Positions 1 to 9,825 are shown, counted from the first letter of the stretch. The stretch: 64,000 bases of DNA from Tanypteryx hageni (GCA_028673005.1 CM054117.1:48329370-48393369), one strand, 5' to 3'. Program-made: numbers and translations. The notes: generated by a model not told the origin, from the sequence alone.

Positions 1-330
1 ATTCTTATAAACAGATTCCCGGCTGAAAGCCTGTTTTTTGAACCGAGGGTCCAAAATTGTGCTTTCAGCAATCAGACTGTTCTGCTCTATGTCCTTAAAT
101 CGCTTGTCAATTTCCTCGAGCATTATTTGTACCATGTTTTTAATTGGCAGTGGAAGATTGGTAACATTAAACTTGCTGATGTACTTTCTAATTGCGTTAA
201 TCATTGGTATTACTTTGGACAAGGAGACCTCTTTTTCCTGGCTTACTTCCAATGTGACTTCATAGAATATTTTTTAAATCTCCACTGCTCTTTCTATTAT
301 ATTCCAATCCTCCATACCTGCACCCTCTCA
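1..330 (-). pseudogene. hAT-family transposase fragment (ZBED-like), runs off the left edge
   Basis: The minus strand reads as the C-terminal half of a hAT transposase of the ZBED-like kind. A helical stretch (FYEVTLEVS, then KVIPMINAIRKYI) is followed by a region ending in the family signature TILDPRFK near position 50. An in-frame stop about 50 bases into the segment, with the upstream WN/ERAVEI part in the adjoining frame, shows one small indel, so this copy is broken. The family cuts and pastes DNA in the nucleus. The BED finger, the DDE core and both ends lie outside the window or are lost. The match is from recognised family motifs, not from an alignment. Confidence 0.55.
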
Positions 331-537
331 ATAATCACACTTACATGAAAACTTTTATCGTAATATTCATTTCATTATTATTGTTATTATTATATCACCA
401 TTATTGAAACTTCTATCGTTATATTTTCACAATATATATAATTAACTTGTGAAATCTTACATGAGAGGATAATCATAGAATGGGATAAGGGTGGTCATGA
501 ATATATCATTGATTAAAAACATTTTTTGACAAACATT

Positions 538-910
538 TTATTTGCATCTTGTGAACAGTTTCATTGCATGATTTATACGTTGGTATTTATAAAATGCCGT
601 AATTTCAAGGAATCTTTTGGTGTTAAAACTGTTTTCATAAACGGTTTCGGGGAAATAACATTTTAAATTGCTCATTTTACTAAGTTCATCTTGGAAACTT
701 TGAAACAATTCACAAGTATGTTCGGGTACAGCACCTTTTCACCCACCGGAATTGCACATTACATGTTCTTTTAATTGGTATTGTATAGAGTCCAAAGTAT
801 CGTGCGCAGACGACTCATACCAGGCGGTGCACTGCTCTATCGCGTATTCAACGCAGTCGCTCCCACAATGCATCTGAAACAGTGTGATAAGTGCTTCACA
901 GATCGTTTAT
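538..910 (-). pseudogene. PC4-like small gene family, C-terminal part (copy 1 of 5)
   Basis: The segment reads in one frame to a TAA at 538-540, with one internal stop. It matches the C-terminal half of the family seen at 1930-2635, 24477-25092, 49160-49790 and 54286-54948. The shared marks are a CVEYAIEQC..WYE stretch and a terminal NSFNTKRFLEI motif, which corresponds to NGFNSKKFLL near 49.2 kb and NGFDNKRFIF near 54.4 kb. The N-terminal, PC4-like half is missing. Function is unknown; a role in single-stranded DNA binding is only an inference from the N-terminal half of the sister copies. Confidence 0.45.
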
Positions 911-1039
911 ATATTTACAAAACTCGAAAAACTGATATAAATAAAATCAACGACTTGTGCTCAGATATAATTACAAACGAGAAAAAAACACACGAAGTCC
1001 CGTAAAGCATCTAATAAAATAAAAACAAAATACGTATAT

Positions 1040-1369
1040 TCACAAACAGGTCGTCGCGGTAGATAAAAACTCGGTCAGCATCCTCGACGCACATGACGCG
1101 CAAGAGTGGCACGTACAAGCGTTACTCTGGACGCTCTGAGTTACTACGTCGTTCGGCCGTTCCACCTGTTCAAACGTGGGCATCTCAATTTTGGCCAAAA
1201 AGCTGTCCACACATAAATCGGGCCACTCCTCCGGAAGTGTCGTCGCTGAGATGATATCCGAATATACAGGAACATCCCGGATTAAGGTCTCCGCTAATGA
1301 GTCCACATCTTCATCCTTTATCGGACTCGCCGTAATATTCGGGAAAGTCTCTTTAGGAATGTCCTTCAT
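1040..1369 (-). CDS. hypothetical acidic protein with a terminal cysteine cluster
   Basis: An open frame of 109 residues lies between two PC4-like copies on the same strand. The first 80 residues are acidic and rich in E, D and P. The end holds a CTCHSCASC cluster that could bind zinc. The frame stays open upstream of the chosen ATG, so the N-terminus is uncertain and this could be an exon. I do not recognise the family. Cysteine clusters of similar spacing occur in the spliced gene at 44864-45538, but no wider similarity is visible. Confidence 0.3.
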   Translation of the reverse strand: MKDIPKETFPNITASPIKDEDVDSLAETLIRDVPVYSDIISATTLPEEWPDLCVDSFLAKIEMPTFEQVERPNDVVTQSVQSNACTCHSCASCASRMLTEFLSTATTCL

Positions 1370-1929
1370 CGGAGCTAACGTTAATCTGCATTTCTTTGAA
1401 AGAGGGACTTCGCATACATCCGAAGAACAAGGATAGCAGTTTATCTAAAAAATACTCAATAATAATAATAATAATGAGATAATAGCGTAGATACAGTACG
1501 GTCATGGGAGAACATTAATTAATAATAATAAGAAAAAGATACGGAAATGTTAAAAAAGAACTAACCGTTTCAATGGCCGCGTCTTCGAACAGCTTTCTTT
1601 TTACGCTATCCACCTTCCACACGGCCGACTGAGGGGTTGTCATTAGTCAAGGGATGTGTGAAATCTGTCGTACAGGGACGTATACCCCGTTCCCTACTTG
1701 GAAAAATATACAGAGGGATATAAAACTATTAAAGAATTTTTCTTTATAATTTCCAGCTATCATAATATATAGAATAAAGTTTTTAACATGAACTTCAATT
1801 ATTAAATCAAGTTATACAGTTACATGTAAACAATACTCAAAAGTTGACATTCTATTTTTAGGATTGGGCTGTTTCAGGAAATATTGTTTCCTGAAGGAAA
1901 AGCTTTCCGGGCGGCGTTTTTATGAGCGC
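1370..1929. other. no gene recognised; AT-rich spacer
   Basis: AT-rich sequence with short AAT-type microsatellite runs near 1457-1475 and 1519-1532. I see no coding frame, RNA gene or terminal repeat in it. Confidence 0.3.
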
Positions 1930-2635
1930 CTAAATCTCTTCTGATACAGCCTCAACGATTAAATGTAGGGGAGGAGGATATTTCTCGATCGCGTCGATCT
2001 TGAATTTGTGGACGCACTCCCACAGCTTGTTCTCTTGATTTTGATTCGGATCGGTTTCTTGACGCTGACGCACATTTCTTTCAATATTCACCAGATACGA
2101 TGAAACAATTTTTTCTACATGCGAGCGCCACAACTCCCTCTCTTCAAGTCTTTTTTCGATGATGTTCACGTAATTTAGAAGACCTGCCCAAGAGGACTTT
2201 GCCAGATATACACTTGAATGACTATCTGCACTTTCCACGCTCTCAATCACGACGGTTTTCGTCCCGAATACTGTCTTAAACTTCAACACAAATCTCCCAA
2301 GGGAGATATTCCAAGGCACTGTAACGTCCTCGTGGAAAGTAGCCGTGATAACATCCTCGTTGTTAACTATCTCAAACCACTTCTGAGGATTAAGAACCAC
2401 ACCTTCCACCCACTTTCTCTAACTTTATGTAAGGGCTGCAATTATTCTTCAAATCGAGTCCTATAGTCACTCTTTTCGAATCACTATGACGCAGCTTATA
2501 GCTGCACTCCAGTAATCCAATTTGGTCCGGTCGCCGATTATCCTTTGTATTCTCCTCCGGTAGTTTGATACAGCTGCAGCGAAGTATAATTTTCGGTGCA
2601 AAAACATCCACTGATATGCTAAGTGCTAATGACAA
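1930..2635 (-). pseudogene. PC4-like small gene family (copy 2 of 5), one frameshift
   Basis: Two overlapping minus-strand frames (2390-2635 and 1930-2409) together give one protein. The first carries RVTIGLDLKNNCSPYIKL and the second continues with GVVLNPQKWFEIV. A beta-rich stretch followed by G-V-x-L-x-P-x-x-W resembles the PC4/p15 transcription-coactivator fold, which binds single-stranded DNA. A family-specific block, YLAKSSWAGL, follows, comparable to WLGSASWYGL in the copy at 49.2 kb, then a long charged helix and a stop at 1930. The split between frames near 2400 means one indel. The PC4 relation is inferred from the pattern; the link among the five copies is seen directly. Confidence 0.5.
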
Positions 2636-2639
2636 AATA

Positions 2640-3400
2640 TAGATAGAATATAGAAATATAACAATCCAACAAGTTAAATTTAAACAGATTTAAGTAATAC
2701 CACAATACAGAAATACACCTCATAGGTGAAGGCGATTCGAAACGAATCTTAGTTAATGTCAGTTAAATCACATCCAATAGTTACTATCACTCTTCCGGAT
2801 CCCGGTAGGTCAATGTCCACTCAACACTGAATAGTTTCTCCCTCATCCGGGTAGAATGGAATGGCACGCACCTGCGTCGACTTCTCCTCTCGGTGCTCAG
2901 CTGTGTCTCTCCTCGCTCGGGAGGCCACTATCGGAAAAAGGGCTGTCACGTGACGCCGGTGGTGAAGGAGGGAGGGAATGACGTCAGGCGGGTAATTCGA
3001 AATAGTCGAATTATTCTCGATGATTGGTCGCCCTTCCACTGTTCTTGCATAACCATGGGAAAGAGGGAAGGTTAAAGAGGTGAGGGGTAATTAAGGTATA
3101 TAAAGGAGAGAGGCACCCCGGGAGGACGTGTCGACCGTGGCGTGGCGTTCGTTGGTGTGGCGTTCAGTCCGGCGATATCACGAATAAAGTGCGGGAGTAA
3201 GAAGGGAGGGAAGGAAAAAATCGCCACACAGCTGAAGGGTAATAACTTGGCCGGAGATATTTCCCTGCGGGTGCGGGGGATTAGGGTCTGCGAGGAGGGT
3301 CTCTCCTTCCAGGTCTGTCTCTGCACTCGTCCCGCTGTACTTGCGAGCGATTGCGTTGCTCAGATGTTCGAGCGCGAGGACGTCCACCTCCCGGTTTTCT
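2640..3400 (+). promoter_or_regulatory. promoter-like stretch, possibly a solo LTR or 5' UTR
   Basis: No coding frame is convincing here. The plus strand has a TATATAAAGG box at 3097-3106 and an AATAAA at 3183-3188, with a CRE-like TGACGTCA near 2980. TATA and polyadenylation signals about 85 bp apart would suit an LTR, but I found no matching terminal repeat or TG...CA boundary. The alternative is an ordinary promoter or 5' UTR of a decayed element. Confidence 0.2.
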
Positions 3401-3404
3401 TAAC

Positions 3405-3730
3405 AATCACGGCTCCTCCTTGCCGCCGGTGACTATTCTAGATGTTTTATTAAAGCCAGGAACCCCCCCCTTCCAGCAGTATGGCTCTTGTGCCAAGAGT
3501 ATATCAATACTTCGCTTATCCATTTCCTGTCGTATTTCATCCGTAACCGTACGCGACCTCCTCATGTTGAGCTGGGCAATGGCGGTGTGGTTGGGCTGCC
3601 TATGACCCATAGTCGGTATTCTCCATTTGGCGCTTGAGCTCGGCTTTGTGGGCCGGGCACTCGCGCGCATAGACCGGATGGTCCGGATTCTCTTTCAGTC
3701 TTAGGTAGACCCCACATTTTGGGGGGCGCC
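3405..3730 (-). pseudogene. R1-type non-LTR retrotransposon, ORF1 end and endonuclease start
   Basis: Two overlapping frames meet here. The upstream one ends as a gag-like C-terminus (YARECPAHKAELKRQ, then TDYGS and a stop). The second begins an AP-type endonuclease with QLNMRRSRTVTDEIR and ILLAQEPYCWKG, the start typical of R1-clade ORF2, where the metal-binding E lies in the QEP motif. Only about 85 residues of ORF2 remain. The endonuclease nicks the target DNA before reverse transcription. The relation to R1 is from motif style; another clade is possible. Confidence 0.5.
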
Positions 3731-3734
3731 TTCC

Positions 3735-4070
3735 GGTCAAATTTTTTTTTCAAATTCAATGTTTTTATTTTCTGATAAGCCATACAAATTTTATTTACAT
3801 ATCCTTTACATTTCATTTGTTTTATACATGGGCTGATCAGAAAATATCCTGTTAAGGCAAAAGACCTCTTCAGGGCTGATTCAGGTGCAAATAGTTCAAT
3901 TGTATTCGTTTAACCAGTGGTATTTGACCTTATTGCTTTCTCCGGGGGTGGCTTTTTGCCTGGCATTCGCCCGAGACGGAAGGGAAACCCGGCACAACCT
4001 TCCGTAGACAGTCTGAATGACTAGATGGTCACTAACACATTACCACTTGTTCAGCACCAGTTTTTCACAA
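3735..4070 (-). mobile_element. Jockey-type 3' UTR fragment
   Basis: The non-coding sequence resembles the 3' UTRs that follow the Jockey ORF2s at 46.24-46.6 kb and 50.96-51.4 kb. All three share the same series: a T-rich end on the plus strand, a GCCTCTTC..GGG or similar step, and a block with GCCTGGCATTCGCCCGAG, GGGAAACC and CCGTAGACAGTC at about 3957-4016. The block has imperfect inverted repeats and may fold in RNA. No ORF2 is attached, so this is a 3' stub or a dead end copy. Confidence 0.5.
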
Positions 4071-4239
4071 AGTTCTTGTTAAATATAACAATCATAAGTA
4101 TAAATAAATATATAACAAATATCATTTGTAATGCGTAAGAGTCATATAGAATATAGAAAAATATAACAAGGTTTAAATAGAATATAGGAACATATTAAAA
4201 GGTTTAAATAGATTTTGAGTTTATATAAAATTTAGTAAT

Positions 4240-4302
<63 letters not shown>

Positions 4303-4310
4303 CATATACA
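4240..4310. repeat. (TA)n microsatellite at the 3' end of the RTE element
   Basis: A TACATACA run followed by about 45 bases of pure TA, then TGTATATACATATACA. It directly abuts the 3' UTR of the RTE element, whose clade often ends in short tandem repeats. Confidence 0.8.
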
Positions 4311-4343
4311 TCATAGGTAGTCTGTCCGTAGACAGGTCCGTGA

Positions 4344-7340
4344 TTATTCATGGTTAAACCTGGTTCTCCATATACTCCTATTTTCCGCTGTCCTCTTCAT
4401 ATCTTGATAGCTCTCTTTCCCTTTCAAATCGTCTTTCAGCTGATACCTTTTCCTACCTCTTTCCCTTTTCCCATCTAGTTTTCCTTCTAACACATCTTTA
4501 ATCATACTCTCTCTCCTCATGTAATGTCCAACCCAGTTAGCCTTCCTCTTTCTGATAGTCTGTATAATCATTCGCTTCTCTCCTATTCTTCGTAGCACTT
4601 CATCGTTTTTCATCCTATCTGTCCATTTTATCTTCAGCATTCTCCTCCAAGTCCACATTTCAAAGCTTTCCAAGTATTTGATGTCATTTTTCCTTAGCGT
4701 CCATGTTTCTGCCCCATACAATGCTATACTCCATACGTAGCATTTTATCAACTTCTTGCGGATATCTTCCCTAATATTCCCTGTAAGTAGTTGTTTCTTT
4801 CTCCTGAAAGCCGCTTTTGCTTTTCCTATTCTAGTTTTGATCTCATCCGTACATTTTGCCTCTCGTGTTATGATACTTCCAAGGTATTTATAGTCTGAAA
4901 CTTGTTCTAATGGCTTTCCCCCAATAGTTATGTTCAGATTCTCTTCTTTACCCGATATTCGAATGACCTTGGATTTTTCTGTATTTATTTCCATACCGTA
5001 TTTTCTACCTGTTATCACTAGTCTATTTATCATTTTTTGTAGTTCCTCTTCCTTTCTTGCTAGAAGTACTTGATCATCTGCGTATTTTACTGTTCTTATA
5101 ATCCTTCCTCCAATTTTGAAATCCCCTGTGCCATCTAAAGCTTCTTGCATTAGACTTTCTCCATATATATTGAATAGGGTTGGCGATAGGCAGCAGCCTT
5201 GTCTTACTCCTCTACCGATATTTATTCCGCAGGTGTCCACATTCTCAAACCTGACCTTTACAACTTGATTCTCATATAGATTCCTAATCAGTCTCCTATC
5301 TTTCCAGTCTACACCTATATCCTTTAATATCTTCATCAACTTTACCCAATTTACTCTATCAAAGGCCTTCTGCCAGTCTACGAAACATGCGCAGATATCT
5401 TGACTGTATTCTATTGCCCTTTCTGATATGATTCTAACTACTCCTATAGCATCTCTAGTTCCTCGTCCTTTTCTGAAACCGAATTGATCTTCCCCTATTA
5501 TTTCTTCTGCCTTTTTCTCCAGCCTTTTATTAAGAATCCTCGTGATGATCTTCGATGTGTGTGACAGAAGGGTTATAGTTCTGTAATCTTTACACTGCAT
5601 TGCCTTTGGCTTCTTCTTTAGAGGGATCATTGTTACTTCTAGGAAATCCTGAGGCCACTCTCCCGTGTCGTAAATCTTATTAATTAATTTCGTGATCGCT
5701 TTTAGTCCTTCTGATCCTATGACTTTAAGTATCTCAGCCGGTATTCCATCGCTGCCCGTGGCTTTCCCCTTTTTTAGTTCCACTATCGCCTTTTCTACTT
5801 CGCTCTCCATAATACTTGGTCCTAAGTTGTCTTCTTCAATGTTTTTCTCATTTTCCAGTTCTATTTTCCCCTCTCCTGCCTGTTTGCCGTATAATTCCTT
5901 AATGTATTCTTCCCATACCTGTGCTACATCCTTTGTTTCTGAGACTATCTTCCCATCCGTATTCATAATTCCTTTACCACAAATTCCATTAGACTTCTTA
6001 TCTTCTAATTCCAGTGCCCTAGCGTACATCATATCGTACCGTCCTAACTTCTCCATCTGTTCTATTTCATCGCATTTTCCTTTTATCCAATTTTCTCTAG
6101 CTTTATCTGTTACCCTTCTCAACTCATTGTTTATACGCCTATAGTTGGCTCTACCTTCTTCACTGTTAACGTTTTTCCATTTTCGTCTCTCATCCATTTT
6201 CTCCAGCATTTCCTTCGTGATCCATGGTTTTCTGATTTTCTTCTCTTGTTTTCCAATCTCTTTATCCAAGGTATCCTTGATACTGGTTTTAATTTCATCC
6301 CGTTCTATATCAACGGTCTTCGGTTTGTTTTCCAACTTTCTTAGGTTATCTTCCAACTTCATGCTGACTACGTCCTGCCTTTCTTTCAGTTTTTCTAGGT
6401 CCCAGGTCTGTCTTTCTCTTCTCGTTTTTCTTATTTGTTTGAGCTTTGTACTCACGTCAAGTATTAGAAGGCTGTGATCTGAATCAATGTCCGCTCCTTG
6501 CAATGCCTTGGCGTTCTTTATGCTGTTCCTGAATCTTTGTTTTACTAGGATGTAATCTATTTGGCATCTCATTCTATCTCCTGGGCTTTTCCATGTGTAT
6601 AACCTTCGTTTATGGTTTTTGAACCATGTATTAGTCACTACAAGGTCATTATTGATGCAGAATTCTACGAGTTTCTCCCCTCCTCGATTTCTCTTCCCAA
6701 GTCCGTATTGCCCGACAACATTTTCTTCCTGTCCTTCTCCGACTATGCTGTTCCAATCTCCCATTATTATGCAGTTTACCTTTCCTCTTCCGTCTTCTTC
6801 GTAAATTTCATTAATTTGCTCATAGATCTCATCTATTTCTTCATCGTCATGAGCTGACGTTGGCATATATACCTGGATTATCAGCATGTCCACTGGGACT
6901 GCTTTTAGCTTTATTGCCATCAGTCTATCGTTCGTTGCTATTATCTTTCTCACGCTTTTCATCATATCTTTCCTAAGTACCAGAGCTACTCCCCTTTCCC
7001 CACTATTTCCTCCAGAATAAACTACCGTGAATTCTTCCGAGTCGAACTGTCCTTCTCCCTCCCATCTAGTTTCGCTTAGCCCTATAATGTCAACTCTATT
7101 TCTTCTCATTTCTTCTTTCAAGTTCTCTAGCTTTCCTGCCTTTCTCATAGTTCTTACGTTCCAAGTCCCTATTCGTAACTTACTTTCGACAAATGTTTTC
7201 CTCAAGGCAGTCCCCGCCCGGAGATCCGATTGGGGGACTATTTTACCTCCGGATTGTTTTACATCGAGAGAACTCATATTGTCCAACCATATAATCTTTA
7301 CTAGGGATTGTAATGTGGTAGTTTCCCTCTTGCTTTCCAC
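4344..7340 (-). CDS. RTE-clade endonuclease/reverse transcriptase, intact ORF
   Basis: The 998-residue protein is uninterrupted. Residues about 55-295 are an AP-like endonuclease (start IGTWNVRTM, then GLSETRWEG, IIMGDWNS and a late DSDHSLLI block). Residues about 480-780 are the reverse transcriptase, with GSDGIPAEILK, the motif A region CFVDWQKAFDRVNW, the RQGCCLSPTLFN block and motif C KYADDQVLLA. A C-terminal domain with a basic RERGRKR stretch follows. This type is often annotated in databases as craniofacial development protein 2-like. The protein nicks DNA and copies its own RNA onto the 3' end. All catalytic motifs I can see are present. The first 45 residues before the endonuclease are of uncertain use, so a later start is possible. 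Confidence 0.85.
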   Translation of the reverse strand: MESKRETTTLQSLVKIIWLDNMSSLDVKQSGGKIVPQSDLRAGTALRKTFVESKLRIGTWNVRTMRKAGKLENLKEEMRRNRVDIIGLSETRWEGEGQFDSEEFTVVYSGGNSGERGVALVLRKDMMKSVRKIIATNDRLMAIKLKAVPVDMLIIQVYMPTSAHDDEEIDEIYEQINEIYEEDGRGKVNCIIMGDWNSIVGEGQEENVVGQYGLGKRNRGGEKLVEFCINNDLVVTNTWFKNHKRRLYTWKSPGDRMRCQIDYILVKQRFRNSIKNAKALQGADIDSDHSLLILDVSTKLKQIRKTRRERQTWDLEKLKERQDVVSMKLEDNLRKLENKPKTVDIERDEIKTSIKDTLDKEIGKQEKKIRKPWITKEMLEKMDERRKWKNVNSEEGRANYRRINNELRRVTDKARENWIKGKCDEIEQMEKLGRYDMMYARALELEDKKSNGICGKGIMNTDGKIVSETKDVAQVWEEYIKELYGKQAGEGKIELENEKNIEEDNLGPSIMESEVEKAIVELKKGKATGSDGIPAEILKVIGSEGLKAITKLINKIYDTGEWPQDFLEVTMIPLKKKPKAMQCKDYRTITLLSHTSKIITRILNKRLEKKAEEIIGEDQFGFRKGRGTRDAIGVVRIISERAIEYSQDICACFVDWQKAFDRVNWVKLMKILKDIGVDWKDRRLIRNLYENQVVKVRFENVDTCGINIGRGVRQGCCLSPTLFNIYGESLMQEALDGTGDFKIGGRIIRTVKYADDQVLLARKEEELQKMINRLVITGRKYGMEINTEKSKVIRISGKEENLNITIGGKPLEQVSDYKYLGSIITREAKCTDEIKTRIGKAKAAFRRKKQLLTGNIREDIRKKLIKCYVWSIALYGAETWTLRKNDIKYLESFEMWTWRRMLKIKWTDRMKNDEVLRRIGEKRMIIQTIRKRKANWVGHYMRRESMIKDVLEGKLDGKRERGRKRYQLKDDLKGKESYQDMKRTAENRSIWRTRFNHE

Positions 7341-7491
7341 ATCGCAGTACTGTAGCCGTTCAAATCGTCCTGATCACGCCTACAGCTGTATTGGATATAG
7401 ACCCAACCAACATCATTTGTTTTCGGCTCTATACCATACTGACAGTACTGCTGCCTACTGCCAGGCACTGATGATAGTTTTTTTTATAAAA

Positions 7492-7564
7492 CCTCCATTC
7501 GAGGGGTTTGAACCCCCGAACTTTGCAATAGAAAGCCGACACGCTAACCACTACACCACCAGTG

Positions 7565-7565
<1 letters not shown>
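7492..7565 (-). other. tRNA-like head at the 5' end of the RTE element
   Basis: The minus strand starts GCACTGGTGGTGTAGTGG, with an A-box-like TGGTGTAGTGGTTAGCG, a possible anticodon arm with loop CTATTGC, and a B box in CGGGGGTTCAAACCCCTCG whose stem pairs. The 5' and 3' arms do not form an acceptor stem, so it is not a working tRNA. It can be a pol III promoter or a fused SINE head in front of the LINE leader. Confidence 0.55.
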
Positions 7566-7625
<60 letters not shown>

Positions 7626-7627
7626 TA
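7566..7627. repeat. (AT)n microsatellite 5' of the RTE element
   Basis: About 55 bases of pure AT, then AAATATATG. It begins at the tRNA-like head, mirrors the tract at 4240-4310, and produces meaningless IYIYIY reading frames on both strands. Confidence 0.85.
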
Positions 7628-7830
7628 TGTTTTTAGTTGGACTAGCGCCGCTAATTTCTTTTCTTCTTCGGCGGCAACAGGGGCCATCCGTCCTGAGGGC
7701 ACAGGTGGGGGGATAGGGACCTTGGTGCGGTCTTGGAGGGGAGGGGCGTCTGGGTAATAGAGCGAGAGCGTCGCCTCTATTATCCTGCCGGGAGTGGGGC
7801 GCTTGCGCTTAGTGTGGCGGCTAAGCATAG
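7628..7830 (-). pseudogene. Jockey-type ORF2 C-terminal fragment
   Basis: The frame contains RKRPTPGRIIEATLSLYYPD followed by a proline-rich tail. It parallels the C-terminus of the Jockey ORF2 at 51.4 kb (SPGRVIANLLPLYYPD, then a proline-rich tail and PKKRKKRARRK). About 60 codons remain. The 5' side is joined to sequence that does not belong to ORF2, so this is a short insertion end or deletion remnant. Confidence 0.5.
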
Positions 7831-7949
7831 GATATTGGCCTCTGGTTGTTTTAAAAACCTACGGTCGGGACATGTTTTCTCAAGTAAATAAAACACGAGA
7901 AATGTAAAAAATCGATTTATTTACAAGAAAAATATGCAAAGTTAGTTTT

Positions 7950-8233
7950 TTACAAACATTGCTCTATACTCATTCTATATTTATTATTAAACAATCTCCA
8001 TGTCGCTTCATTGGTTATAGCCTCTTTTAATAACGACTTCGCCAGTCCACTTTTCGCCAAATCGTCTTTCTTTGCTTCGATAAATTCTTTTCTGAAACCA
8101 TCATCCAATAATTGAATGAGTTTTAACGTTATTATCACGTCAATGTTTTCATTTATTTTACACTTTGATGAAGACTTTTTACCATCTTCACACTGCATAA
8201 GAAGAGGTGGTAAAACATTTCCACATCTTCCTT
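7950..8233 (-). CDS. hypothetical small protein or terminal exon
   Basis: An open frame of about 82 residues from an internal ATG, or about 94 if read from a splice-acceptor-like T-rich tract ending in AATAG at about 8234. It begins with three cysteines in a basic context and continues as an amphipathic helix-rich chain (KEFIEAKKDDLAKSGLAKSL). It lies just downstream of the 273-residue frame at 8328-9149 and could be its last exon, but no clear donor was found. Family not recognised. Confidence 0.3.
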
Positions 8234-8327
8234 TCTATTAAAATATAAGAAAAAAAAAACAAAAATCGTTAACAAACAAAAGAGTAATGAAATTATCCAC
8301 AATGTTGAATAAGAAAAAAGAAGCACA

Positions 8328-9149
8328 TTAAAATATAATATTGTCAATGCTTATTCCGAACTCATCGACTAAATCCTCCCCTAATAGGCCAATTTGAATG
8401 TAACGCCGCAAAACCGCCAGGAAGCCATTCCACGCACCATCAATTTCCGCCAACAGTTCCAACATTCGACTGTCATCGTCGAAACTGGCGGCAAGGGCGA
8501 CCGCGGAGTGTCTTATACTCAGCGCCCTCGCCACCCACATTTCCTCGTTTTGGACATTATCAATTGACCTAGATATGTCGCTAACGACATCCCTCGCCCA
8601 ACGGATAACATCCGGGAATGTTGGACGACGTCGTTGATGTAGTAGTGGTGGCGGTCGTGGTGATTGCTGCGGTGATTGTGATCGCTGCGGTGGAGGTGAT
8701 TGCTGCGGAGGTGGTGGCGTCTGAAGAAGCGGCGGTGTCGGTGGTGGCGTGATTGCTATCAGAGGCGGCGGCGGTGAAGGTATCGGCGGCGGCGACATGG
8801 TGCTTGCGGAGTCATTGTCAGACTCCGATGGAGGCATTCCGAAAAGATACCTGTTAATGTAGTCCTCGGAGACCGTCACCACGTGCGCTGTGCGCTCCTC
8901 GGGGGGCACCTGCTCGCAGCATTGCATGCATAGGCGTGCGGGCACCTGCCACACCGGGCAGGCAAACCCGCAATTTACGCAATGTTGCGGCAGGTACCTG
9001 CACTGCGTAACCTTAACCACAAGATGGACGAACTCCACCCGCACGTGTACAATACCGATATCACGGTAGCACCGAAAGCATAACGGTGCCACCCGTGAGT
9101 CGTTCTCAAAAACGAGAATCCTATGCCGTAATCCCGGTAAGGATCTCAA
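8328..9149 (-). CDS. hypothetical protein: cysteine-rich N-terminus, proline-rich linker, helical C-terminus
   Basis: An intact frame of 273 residues. Residues 20-95 hold paired cysteines (CFRCY, CVNCGFACPVW, CMQCCEQ) that look like a zinc ribbon or RING-like fold. Residues 110-175 are a run of P, Q and S with repeated PPPP and QSPPP blocks. Residues 175-270 are helical and acidic. The frame is GC-richer than its surroundings and shows no frameshift, unlike most genes here. The layout recalls exon 1 of the spliced gene at 45.5 kb (cysteines, then S/P-rich), but the sequences do not align by eye. No family recognised. Confidence 0.4.
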   Translation of the reverse strand: MRSLPGLRHRILVFENDSRVAPLCFRCYRDIGIVHVRVEFVHLVVKVTQCRYLPQHCVNCGFACPVWQVPARLCMQCCEQVPPEERTAHVVTVSEDYINRYLFGMPPSESDNDSASTMSPPPIPSPPPPLIAITPPPTPPLLQTPPPPQQSPPPQRSQSPQQSPRPPPLLHQRRRPTFPDVIRWARDVVSDISRSIDNVQNEEMWVARALSIRHSAVALAASFDDDSRMLELLAEIDGAWNGFLAVLRRYIQIGLLGEDLVDEFGISIDNIIF

Positions 9150-9164
9150 TCTTGTGATCAGTAT

Positions 9165-9825
9165 CCAGTGTACGTTATATCGTACACATCTCCACAGTCC
9201 AGAGTTTGTCGAATGCCCTTTCGATGTCCATGAAGATCGCGGCCATGCAACGTTTTTGGTTGATTTTTTCCGCCGCCGTGTTGGTTAGCAGCGTTAGCGG
9301 GTCCGTTGTTGCCCTGTGCGCACGGAATCCGTATTGGTGATCTGGGAGGATGCCGTCTGCGTCTAGGATGGTCGTGAGTTTTTTCACGACCACTTTTTCT
9401 AGCATCTTTCCCAGGACGCTCGTTAAGCTGATGGGGCGATAATTTTTCGCATCTTTTGCGTCTTTCCCCGGTTTCGGGAGCATGACGGTGTGCGCGTTTC
9501 TCCATCTTTTCGGGTAGTAACCTATGGAGAAGCGGGAGTTATAGATTATTAGGAGGAATTTTTTGAGCCTGGGGGAATACCTTACATGCGTTTGTTGCAC
9601 GTTATCTGGTCCCGGAGCAGAGGTCTTCGTGCTGGCTATGGCTTCCTTCAGGTCTTAGTCGGTGATTCCTTCTTCGATTTCCTCGGTAATATCTGTGGGG
9701 AGCAAGGTTCTGCATTACCTCTCTGGATACTCTGTGGTATTTCTCGTCGAACAGTGGGTCGTCGGTCGGCGTGTGTATCTCTTCCAGCACGCGTCGGAAT
9801 TCCTCTGTTTTCTCTTCCTATAATA
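9165..9825 (-). pseudogene. Jockey-type reverse transcriptase fragment
   Basis: The segment starts in the linker before the RT (EEIHTPTDDPLFDEKYH) and continues through GYYPKRWRNAHTVMLPKPGK, NYRPISLTSVLGKMLEKVV and HQYGFRAHRATTDP to motif A, IFMDIERAFDKLW, where it stops at about 9175. It is closely related to the element at 51.4-53.6 kb. The 5' part has one frameshift near 9600. Both ends are cut off, so it cannot be active. Confidence 0.75.

Larger units (their letters stand above)
4311..7565 (-). mobile_element. RTE-clade non-LTR retrotransposon, apparently complete
   Basis: The element runs from a tRNA-like head at 7492-7565 through about 150 bases of leader, a single long ORF (4344-7340) and a very short 3' UTR of about 30 bases. 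(TA)n tracts flank both ends, so any target duplication would lie inside the dinucleotide repeat and cannot be delimited by eye. One ORF, a short 3' UTR and a simple-repeat tail fit the RTE clade. Confidence 0.75.

Noticed and set aside
2640..3400. complete LTR retrotransposon
   Set aside because: TATA and AATAAA are present but there is no second LTR, primer-binding site or gag-pol frame.
7492..7565. functional tRNA gene
   Set aside because: A and B boxes and a T arm are present but the acceptor arms do not pair.
7027..7716. 229-residue plus-strand frame ending in IYIYIY
   Set aside because: It is antisense to the RTE ORF and continues through the AT microsatellite.
8153..8347. 64-residue membrane-like frame
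   Set aside because: It is T-rich intron-like sequence ending in a splice-acceptor-like AATAG.
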